From: Candidatus Kryptoniota bacterium
GTDB lineage: Bacteria; Bacteroidota; Ignavibacteria; Kryptoniales; Kryptoniaceae
DNA length: 63,480 nucleotides
NCBI GenBank assembly: GCA_938074445.1
Contig: CALJEK010000034.1
Coordinates: 1 to 63,480 of the forward strand
Direction of reading: 5' to 3'
In this document: one piece after another, positions 26,585 to 34,263 of the stretch
How positions within the stretch are numbered: the stretch's first letter is position 1
Layout of the letters: every line of letters starts with the position of its first letter
Position numbers and translations under genes: made by a program
Notes under the pieces: generated by a model
The model's input: only the letters and a program-made list of their open reading frames with translations
What the model was told of the DNA's origin: nothing
The model's database searches: none

Positions 26585-29284
26585 TCAGAATTTAACAGCG
26601 ACACCCAAAGATATGCTTGCGATCGTTGAAATTTTCTGATATGGAAATCCACCTTGTTTTAGAACAATTGGTCTTGCGGTGACATTTTTCCCAATTAAAC
26701 TCAAATTCAAAATCTTGCTCAACTTATAACCAAGTTTGAAGTCAACTTGATATCTTGCTTGTTCAACTATGTCATCGGTATATTGTGTTGCAACATCAAA
26801 AACCCTTGGACCAGTATAGTTATAGGACAAGCTTATATTAAATCTCGATTCAGGCTTTTCATATATAAGCAAAAGATTTGCAAGATACGGTGCTTGCCCC
26901 TGTAGGTGTCTCCCCTTTCTTGCTATTGTTCCTTCAGTCGCTTCAACATCAACTCTCGATTTGCTGAAGGTCAAGTTGCCAATAAGTTTTATGCCAAATA
27001 TATTTTTCACAAATTCTATCTCGAGCCCCGTAACATCTGCAAACCTTGCGTTCTTAAAAGTTCTCTCCGAACCAAGAGCACTTCCTGAAACAATGACTTT
27101 TTCAATTGGTGAATTTATATGCTTGTGAAATGCTCCAATTGAAATCATATCTTCACCAGTACTGAAAATTTCAAACCTCAAATCATAATTAAAAACCAGT
27201 GCTCGCCTCAGCGATGAATCACCTCTGACGCTTGTTTGAGTGTAAAAATCAAAGTAGGCAAAAGGAGAAATTTCCCTTAATTCAGGTTTGTTAATTGTTT
27301 GGCTATATGAAAGCTTAACATTCACCATATAGGTTGGAGAATATTTAAGCTCGACAGATGGCAAAATATCAAAGTAATTTTTGGCAATCAAAACATCATT
27401 GAAGCCAGCGAAATCCTTTGTGTATATATTTTGATTAACCTTTTCGGCTCTAAAACCAGTAGCAATGTTGAAAATCTGATTCCCAAGTCTAAATGGAACT
27501 TCCAATAATAGGTAACTTGCTAAATTTCTGTCATAAGCTTTGTATCTATTTGTTCCAGCCTTGTATTCATCAAGTGAGAAACCATTCCTGTTGAAATTTT
27601 TAGGGACAAAAATTGAATCGGCAGGTAGGTAATACATCCTCCAATCAGTCACCCCATTTAAATTTACAACGACGCCAATTAGACGAAATGTGAAATTACG
27701 CCTCGTTTCCCAAAAGTCTAAACCTGTTTTAACATTTATGCCAAAGATCGGGAATTTAACACTGGTTCTTAATTCTCTTGCATTATCTTTTAAATCTGAA
27801 GAGAGAATCCCACCATTTTTAAAGTTTGCCTGCGGTCCCAATACTACTGTAAACTTTGCGTCAGGGTCATTCATATCTCTTCCATACACAAGTCGTCTTG
27901 TATCAGGCTCTATGTTTGAGATTGAAGATATTGACCCCTGCCACCTGAAGTTAAAATTGCCGAAATTATTCTCGCCATAAATTTGCCCAAAATAAAGGTT
28001 CCTTTGATTAAATCTTATTGCCATATGAATTTGCTCTGCACCTTGGTCGGTATATTGAAATCCTCTCATTTGCGCAGATTCATCCTCAAACATTCCAACC
28101 ATAAACCCGCGAACTCCGAACACTTGTTTTGAAAATCTATACTTAAGGTCGATCAACCCTGCTAACCTTACTTCTCTTAAAACCCTGTTACCTTCAAATT
28201 CAAATCTTTTTGACCAATCCCCCTCATACTCATAGACTTCAAAATTTCTCTTATGTGATGAACCCTCGTAAACAAGCCCAAATGAATAGTTAAATCCATT
28301 CAAAAGCAATTTCCCAGAGCTCAAAAAACTTGTTCTAAAATTCGGCAGGTTATAAAACGAATTTTTATTCCAAAGATTTTTTATCTCCCTCGCATAAACA
28401 TTTCTTTCCTCAACTGGAACTCTTGTAATATCTTCAGGAAAGTTGGATGGCAAACCATTAATTTGATTTCTCGATGTTCCAAAGAGATTTAACCTGTCCA
28501 TTCCGTAAACGAAGAACTTCTTAAAGGTTGCATCTGGAATTGCAGATATAGATAGATCCCCTGAACTTATCATTGTATCTGAAAATTCAATAGTTTTTAT
28601 ATCAATGAATCCCCCTGAAAAATTTCCGGGTAAATCAGGTGAAAATGTTTTGACGACCCTTATGCTTTGAACCAAACCTGAAGGAATAAGGTCAAATGTA
28701 AAGGCTTTCTTGTCCGGCTCAGGGCTTGGAAGAAACGAACCATTAAGTGTAGCTATATTATATCTTTCTTCAACCCCGCGAACATTTACAAATTTGTTTT
28801 GCTTAACGGAAACGCCAACAATTTTTCCCATAAGATCGGAAGAGGTTGATGCAACCGTCAATTTTATCTGCTCATAACTCAAACCATCGAATATACCCGT
28901 GCTTATCTGCTTGGCTGCAACGAAACTTTTCAAAGATACATTATCCCGCTTCGCAGAACCAACAACTTCAACCTTACCGAGTTCAATTACATCAGGTTGC
29001 AATTTAAAATTAAATTCTGCTCCCCTATCAACGACAACAACAGTGTCAATTGCTTTGTAACCAACATAACTAACCTTAATTCTAATTTTGGATTTATTAA
29101 CATCAATCTTAAACACCCCGTTAAGATCTGTGGTTGCCCCTCTATTTAACTCTGGAATAAAAACATTCGCACCGACCAACGGCTCTCCCGTTGCTAAATC
29201 AGTAACTCTACCAGAGATTTGAAACTGAGCAAATGAGAAGTTAAAGAGTAAAAGATGCAAGACGAGAAGTAAAAATTTGTTCAT
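26585..29284 (-). CDS. TonB-dependent outer-membrane receptor with carboxypeptidase-regulatory-like domain
   Basis: An 899-residue receptor. Signal peptide (MNKFLLLVLHLLLFNFSFAQ), then a CarboxypepD_reg-like domain (FQISGRVTDLATGEPLVGANVFIP, about 21-105), a plug domain (about 115-240, with V-R-G-V-E-E-R-Y-N and GLVQSIRVVKTFSPDLPGNFSGGFIDI) and a long beta-barrel ending IASISLGVAVKF. I chose ATG 29284, preceded by ggaggcg. It imports a substrate across the outer membrane with TonB energy; the ligand cannot be read from sequence. The neighbouring T9SS beta-helix protein is likely its surface partner. A TATACTTG (29346-29339) upstream could be a promoter element but lacks TTG at the usual spacing. 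Confidence 0.92.
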   Translation of the reverse strand: MNKFLLLVLHLLLFNFSFAQFQISGRVTDLATGEPLVGANVFIPELNRGATTDLNGVFKIDVNKSKIRIKVSYVGYKAIDTVVVVDRGAEFNFKLQPDVIELGKVEVVGSAKRDNVSLKSFVAAKQISTGIFDGLSYEQIKLTVASTSSDLMGKIVGVSVKQNKFVNVRGVEERYNIATLNGSFLPSPEPDKKAFTFDLIPSGLVQSIRVVKTFSPDLPGNFSGGFIDIKTIEFSDTMISSGDLSISAIPDATFKKFFVYGMDRLNLFGTSRNQINGLPSNFPEDITRVPVEERNVYAREIKNLWNKNSFYNLPNFRTSFLSSGKLLLNGFNYSFGLVYEGSSHKRNFEVYEYEGDWSKRFEFEGNRVLREVRLAGLIDLKYRFSKQVFGVRGFMVGMFEDESAQMRGFQYTDQGAEQIHMAIRFNQRNLYFGQIYGENNFGNFNFRWQGSISSISNIEPDTRRLVYGRDMNDPDAKFTVVLGPQANFKNGGILSSDLKDNARELRTSVKFPIFGINVKTGLDFWETRRNFTFRLIGVVVNLNGVTDWRMYYLPADSIFVPKNFNRNGFSLDEYKAGTNRYKAYDRNLASYLLLEVPFRLGNQIFNIATGFRAEKVNQNIYTKDFAGFNDVLIAKNYFDILPSVELKYSPTYMVNVKLSYSQTINKPELREISPFAYFDFYTQTSVRGDSSLRRALVFNYDLRFEIFSTGEDMISIGAFHKHINSPIEKVIVSGSALGSERTFKNARFADVTGLEIEFVKNIFGIKLIGNLTFSKSRVDVEATEGTIARKGRHLQGQAPYLANLLLIYEKPESRFNISLSYNYTGPRVFDVATQYTDDIVEQARYQVDFKLGYKLSKILNLSLIGKNVTARPIVLKQGGFPYQKISTIASISLGVAVKF

Positions 29285-29431
29285 AAACGCCTCCAAAGTT
29301 AATTTTTTTCACCACCAAATTAACCCCGATGTTTAAAGCAAGTATAAAGGAAATGTTAAAAAACGATGAAGGAGACCTTTTTAAAGTTCAAAAATATCAA
29401 GAAAACTTAACCGAATTTTAACAATTCAAAT

Positions 29432-30319
29432 TTAAATCTGCTCGGTTAAGTATTCGATTATGGCAGGAGTTATGTCGAGAAGCGATTTTATCTTCTGCGC
29501 GACCTTTTCTTTCCCCTTGCCCCAAATTATGGTTGGAACTTTATTTAGTGTGTGGGTTTTTGTAGAAAGGTCTTCAATATTTCCGTGATCGCTCGTCAGG
29601 ACCACTAAATGTTTATCTAAATCAACATTTGTAAGCAATGACCAAAGAAAACGTTCAATTCTATCAATATACTTCAAAGCCAATTCAAAATCTTGGTTAT
29701 GACCCGCTTCATCTGTGAAGGGAAACTCATACATAACAAAATCATATTCACAAAGCAAATCAGCGATGATTTTGCCCGATTCTTCTGGCATGATAACTTT
29801 TACATCAGGATAAAACTTCCTCAAAAACTCGCCAGTCAAATCAGCTGGCACAGCCTTGCCCTCCTTTAGCTCCTTATCATACCACCTGAATGGAATTTGT
29901 GAAGCCATCACAGCGTAAGTTGTGGCAGAGAGTTTTTCACCACGGATCTCAAAATAATGTTTTGAATAAGCGTTCGCAAAGGTCGCTTTCTTACCAAGTT
30001 TCTTTAACTTTAAAAATATACTTTCAGAAAGAAGAACTTTCCTCAACGTAGGGGTCGGTAACCCATTTATATGTCCTTGCATCATCTCAGCTGCGTTAAC
30101 ACCTGTAAAGATAGCGGTTTGACCTGTGGCACTTTGAGGATAACCAGGAAAGTTTAAGGTTGCGTCCGTCGGAACTATGATGCCACCAAATTCGGCTTTG
30201 AAATTATTCACATCAATAAAAGCGCGAAAAAATTTGGATTTATACCCTGCAAAAGGATTTTTACCCGGGTCATTTTCACCTATCCCAATGCCATCAAAGA
30301 ATAAAAGAGCAACCGACAT
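29432..30319 (-). CDS. Alkaline phosphatase-superfamily metalloenzyme
   Basis: A 295-residue protein of the alkaline phosphatase/phosphoglycerate mutase fold. Metal-site motifs: LLFFDGIGIGENDP at the N-terminus, SATGQTAIFTGVNA near residue 62 (Thr/Ser nucleophile region), FPFTDEAGHNQD near 200 and VLTSDHGNIEDLSTKTHT near 243. These match the phosphopentomutase/iPGM-type core, but the protein is shorter than either, so the substrate is unknown. No signal peptide is seen. Its start lies directly against the stop of the upstream membrane-protein gene. It is the last gene of the surface-protein operon. Confidence 0.7.
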   Translation of the reverse strand: MSVALLFFDGIGIGENDPGKNPFAGYKSKFFRAFIDVNNFKAEFGGIIVPTDATLNFPGYPQSATGQTAIFTGVNAAEMMQGHINGLPTPTLRKVLLSESIFLKLKKLGKKATFANAYSKHYFEIRGEKLSATTYAVMASQIPFRWYDKELKEGKAVPADLTGEFLRKFYPDVKVIMPEESGKIIADLLCEYDFVMYEFPFTDEAGHNQDFELALKYIDRIERFLWSLLTNVDLDKHLVVLTSDHGNIEDLSTKTHTLNKVPTIIWGKGKEKVAQKIKSLLDITPAIIEYLTEQI

Positions 30320-31174
30320 CTAAAACTCAAGTTTTAATTTTACCCTTGCGTTTAAGCCAGTTATCAAATCGTAACTTAATTTTGTCTCTGTTTCTATCCT
30401 GCGATTGTTAAGCATCGCGGTTATCACCGCATCAACAGCGCTCAAAATATGATTTGCAACTAAAATGAAAGCAGAAGCGCTTGCAACAGAATAAAAATCA
30501 TTAGCCTTCCCCCTTTCAAATGAATAAAATTTAAATTTTTGAGTCGGCTTTAACTCTGAAACATCTTCAGGGACGAAATTTCTATCAAAATCATTCCACC
30601 CCGGGGCATACTGATGATATTTTCCTATCAACTCATAGTATTGTTGCTCCCCGTAAAATGGCAAAGTATGTGAGAAACCACCAGCCCTTTGACCGATATA
30701 TCTCTCTGCAGCGTTTAACTCCGACCAATTGAGCCTTTGCCATGGTTTCAAGTTTGGGTCTTGCGTTATACGAATTATCGGAGCATCAGGAGTCCCATAT
30801 TTTGTCATCCACTGATTCATCCACTCCGCATAATCAACGACGCTCCAATTTTCATCGGCATATTGCTTGAACCTTATTGTTTGTTCATCGCCCTTTTTAG
30901 TGTAGGAAAAATAAACAACCCATAAAGCAACTTCAGCGGTGAAAAACAACGCAGATTTAAAATAACTTTTCGTATAAAATTGCCCACCGCCTGGAACCAC
31001 CGCAGATAGCAATCCAGCCTTTAATGGTGAGTATTTATCAAATTTATTTTCCCCACCCTTCGACGAAACTGCAAGCCCAGAAAAATCAAGTCCAACTTGA
31101 CCTGTTGAAAACTTTAACTCCTGAGCCTGAACTATTGATACGAAAGCCAAAATTAAAAAAATTATTTTTTTCAT
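30320..31174 (-). CDS. DUF5683-like envelope protein
   Basis: A 284-residue protein with a signal peptide (MKKIIFLILAFVSIVQAQ), a segment SPLKAGLLSAVVPGGGQFYTKSYFKSALFFTAEVALWVVYFSY (about 48-92) with a membrane helix, and a second helix near 235-255. The P-G-x-G-Q-x-Y-x-K-x-x-x-K-A pattern is typical of DUF5683 and related proteins of Bacteroidota. The rest (Trp/Tyr-rich, 95-220) is unrecognised. It lies 20 nt after the peptidase-propeller-barrel gene on the same strand. Function unknown. Confidence 0.65.
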   Translation of the reverse strand: MKKIIFLILAFVSIVQAQELKFSTGQVGLDFSGLAVSSKGGENKFDKYSPLKAGLLSAVVPGGGQFYTKSYFKSALFFTAEVALWVVYFSYTKKGDEQTIRFKQYADENWSVVDYAEWMNQWMTKYGTPDAPIIRITQDPNLKPWQRLNWSELNAAERYIGQRAGGFSHTLPFYGEQQYYELIGKYHQYAPGWNDFDRNFVPEDVSELKPTQKFKFYSFERGKANDFYSVASASAFILVANHILSAVDAVITAMLNNRRIETETKLSYDLITGLNARVKLKLEF

Positions 31175-31194
31175 CCCATCCCTCCCTGTTTGTT

Positions 31195-34100
31195 TTATTC
31201 AATCGAATCAAATTCAAATATAATGCCAAAATAAAATCTCACATCGTGCCCAAAACTATATCTTACCTTGTTTATAACCTTATCAAATTTATCAAACCCA
31301 TAAGCAACGCTTGCAAATATCTTCATCGGAAAAACATAAAACGAAGTCCCATCAATCCTCAGTTCAAATCCAACATCTTTTTTAAAATCCTTCAATCTTG
31401 TTCCATCATCCCACGCATTCCCAAAGTCAAAAAACACCCCGCCGTAAATCCTTTGAAAACCAAGATTTAAAATCTGAAAGTGGAAATAATCTACTATAGG
31501 AAATCTATAAACCGTTTTCAACACAAAAATCTCGTTTCCACCAAACGAGTAAAAAGAATATCCTCGCATCCCCATCAAGCCACCGGAATAAAAATTAAAG
31601 AACTCATTAACAGGTTTGCCAAGTATACTTCCATATTTCCAAATAAAACCAAGCGTATGATTTTTCAGCGGTAACCCAACATATTCATTCCAATTTAATT
31701 CAAACCTCCAAAAATTAAACTTACTATAAACAGGCACCGCAACCCCATCTTTAAACTCATATTTCCCATCAGGATTTAACTTGTTGAACTCGTAATTTAA
31801 ACGCAGGCTAATTTTTCTGCCGACGGGGTTTATATCGGCGTTACTTTTAGGCTTTATATCTCTAAATGTAAAATTAAAATAAAAGGTGCGACCGATAAAG
31901 TAAACCTCATCAAATGAACGCACAAGCGTCTTCGTTTCAGGAATTGTAAAACTTTTCACCTCAGCAGAATATCGAGAGAATATAAAACCAGTTTTTAAAT
32001 CTAAATTCGGCAACAAAATTTTCCATTTAAAAGAAAGATCAACCTCCGTCAGATGATAAACAGCGTCAACAGATATTAAATTCAAACCAAGTTCAAGAGG
32101 AAATCTCACAACTCGAGTGACATTATACGCTTCAACTGTAAACTTCGGCTTCAGTCCAATTTGATAAAGCAATGGGAATTTATCGTTAAATTCAAACATC
32201 AAAAACAAGTCACGTTCAAATTTTCTATTCACCAGTGCACCTGCAAAAAAACTATATTTCCCAACGACATCGGTTGAATAGGTATAAACCCCCAATTTTA
32301 TTTGATCAATTCCACGGTCATGCCTGTTATAATTATCGAACCGAAAAACAGGGTAAAATGAAAAAGATGTATAGACATTTTTATAGTCTCTAACTTCAAA
32401 CTCGGGGAGTTCCGAATCATCGTAGTCGTCGGAGTGATTTAAAGAAAAACTTGGAACAAAATTGTTTTTGTAAGCGAGCAAATCAACATCGGATTTCCTG
32501 ATCTTTACAAACTGTTCCATATATGCTATTTTAAATCCATCTGAAGTGTAAATTGAATAAACCAGTTTATCCTCATAAACATTGGGCATAAAGGCTCCGC
32601 CGTAAACATTTGTAAGTTGCGAAATCTCCCCCGTTGTGATGTCAAATTCATAAATGTTGAAAATTCCAGTTATATCTGAAGAAAAATAAATTTTTCTACC
32701 GTCTTTAGAAAAGGTCGGATTCCGTTCATCACTTGAAGTAGCCAGAATAGGTTTAAATTCAAATGTTTCTATATCGACGACCCCAATGTCCCGATTATTT
32801 TTCAAAGAGTAATCAAATAAAATTTTTCTTCCATCAGGAGAAAAACAAAGCCCATAAATTTGCTCACCATTTTTAAAGTTTGTCACTTTCTTCATTTGCT
32901 CCTCGGTTGGGCTATATGTGCTATCAAGCCTTATAACCCCAATGTTTGAAGTTCCATCCTTATAAGTTATAAAAGCAAGTGTTCTACCATCTGGAGATAT
33001 AGCAGGATTGTTGGCTCTTAACCCATATGTTAATCTTTTTTCTCTTTTTGAATCGAGGTCATAAACAAAGACATCATACAAACTTTGCCAGTTTTTATTT
33101 CTCCTCGTTTTCTTTGAATAAAAAATCTTCTTCCCATCAGGGGACCAAGCCACCGACGATGAAACGCCATAAACTAAACGTTCCTCTTTGCCACTTTTAA
33201 GATCATACAGATAAATTGCTGATGGGGTGAAATAATCACTACCTTTGTTTGAGATGTAGATTATCTTATCTCCGTCTGGGGAAAATCTTGGATAAAAGTT
33301 TGCAAATCCATCCCTTGCAATTAAACTCCCCTCAACCCTTTCACCTATGGCTTTAATTTGCGCTTCATATTTTTTGCTGATATAATCTTTCCACAACTCG
33401 TAAAGTTCTTTCCCATCAATGCCGAGGGATTTCTTTATCGCCTGATCTATAGTGAGATAAAAAGGTGATTTGAGGTTCCTCGATATCTCTTCAAGCTTCC
33501 CAACACCATAATTTTTTGCTATAAATTCCACAAGTGAAAAACCAGAATTATAAACCGATTCATTCCCCAAGCTTGTCTTTCCAAAAGATGTAAGTTCTTC
33601 CCACGAAAGAAGTTTATTGTCTATAACCTGCATTCTTAATATCATATCCCTGTGCGTATCCCAGTAGTCATAATTTAAATTTGGATGATTAAACTGCGCG
33701 GTTCCCTCCGCAAACCACGCTGGGACATTTACACCAGCAAGTGGATAGGATACAATAACATTCGGGAAACCGTAAAGCACATCCGGTCTGCTTTCCCTTT
33801 CATAGCCAAGCCATTGGAAATAAATAGCTGGAATTAACCTCCCGAACTTCATCGCAACCTGCATTTGAACATTGTGCGTAAACTCATGCGTGACCACATC
33901 CCTTAACCAGTTATGCACCCCGCGAAGCTCGAAGTCAAGCGCGCTCGCCCATATCTCAATCCTGTTATCGTAAAAGTAAGTCACCCCATTTGAATAATCA
34001 TCGTAATCCTTTATAATGATGTTGACCTTTTGATCAATTTTATGCCCATAAAATGAAGTTATAGGCTCATATATCTCTTCAGCAATTTTTGCGACAACTT

Positions 34101-34263
34101 TTGCAGTTCTTTCAGCCCCATCGTGAAAGTGAATTCGAAAATGCTCGGTCTCAATGGTATACCACTTAAGTTCGGGATGAATAAATTCATCATCTTGCGC
34201 CAAAGAAGCAAGGGAAGTTAAAAAAAGCAAAACGAATAAATCTATTTTCAAAAAAATTTTCAT
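31195..34263 (-). CDS. Outer-membrane gluzincin peptidase/beta-propeller/barrel fusion protein
   Basis: A 1022-residue protein with a signal peptide (FVLLFLTSLASLAQ) and three parts. Residues about 30-290 resemble a peptidase MA-like gluzincin: VVTHEFTHNVQMQ holds an intact HExxH and VPAWFAEGTAQFN holds a candidate third-ligand Glu. Residues about 315-590 contain PD40/TolB-like propeller repeats (FSPDGDKIIYISNKG, WSPDGKKIFYSKK, ISPDGRTLAFITY, FSPDGRKILFDYS, FSKDGRKIYFSSD). Residues about 650-1022 are a beta-barrel like bacterial surface antigen proteins, ending YFGIIFEFDSIE. It would sit in the outer membrane with the peptidase on one face. It overlaps the pseudopeptidase gene by 4 nt, which argues for a joint role. 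The natural substrate is unknown. Confidence 0.8.
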   Translation of the reverse strand: MKIFLKIDLFVLLFLTSLASLAQDDEFIHPELKWYTIETEHFRIHFHDGAERTAKVVAKIAEEIYEPITSFYGHKIDQKVNIIIKDYDDYSNGVTYFYDNRIEIWASALDFELRGVHNWLRDVVTHEFTHNVQMQVAMKFGRLIPAIYFQWLGYERESRPDVLYGFPNVIVSYPLAGVNVPAWFAEGTAQFNHPNLNYDYWDTHRDMILRMQVIDNKLLSWEELTSFGKTSLGNESVYNSGFSLVEFIAKNYGVGKLEEISRNLKSPFYLTIDQAIKKSLGIDGKELYELWKDYISKKYEAQIKAIGERVEGSLIARDGFANFYPRFSPDGDKIIYISNKGSDYFTPSAIYLYDLKSGKEERLVYGVSSSVAWSPDGKKIFYSKKTRRNKNWQSLYDVFVYDLDSKREKRLTYGLRANNPAISPDGRTLAFITYKDGTSNIGVIRLDSTYSPTEEQMKKVTNFKNGEQIYGLCFSPDGRKILFDYSLKNNRDIGVVDIETFEFKPILATSSDERNPTFSKDGRKIYFSSDITGIFNIYEFDITTGEISQLTNVYGGAFMPNVYEDKLVYSIYTSDGFKIAYMEQFVKIRKSDVDLLAYKNNFVPSFSLNHSDDYDDSELPEFEVRDYKNVYTSFSFYPVFRFDNYNRHDRGIDQIKLGVYTYSTDVVGKYSFFAGALVNRKFERDLFLMFEFNDKFPLLYQIGLKPKFTVEAYNVTRVVRFPLELGLNLISVDAVYHLTEVDLSFKWKILLPNLDLKTGFIFSRYSAEVKSFTIPETKTLVRSFDEVYFIGRTFYFNFTFRDIKPKSNADINPVGRKISLRLNYEFNKLNPDGKYEFKDGVAVPVYSKFNFWRFELNWNEYVGLPLKNHTLGFIWKYGSILGKPVNEFFNFYSGGLMGMRGYSFYSFGGNEIFVLKTVYRFPIVDYFHFQILNLGFQRIYGGVFFDFGNAWDDGTRLKDFKKDVGFELRIDGTSFYVFPMKIFASVAYGFDKFDKVINKVRYSFGHDVRFYFGIIFEFDSIE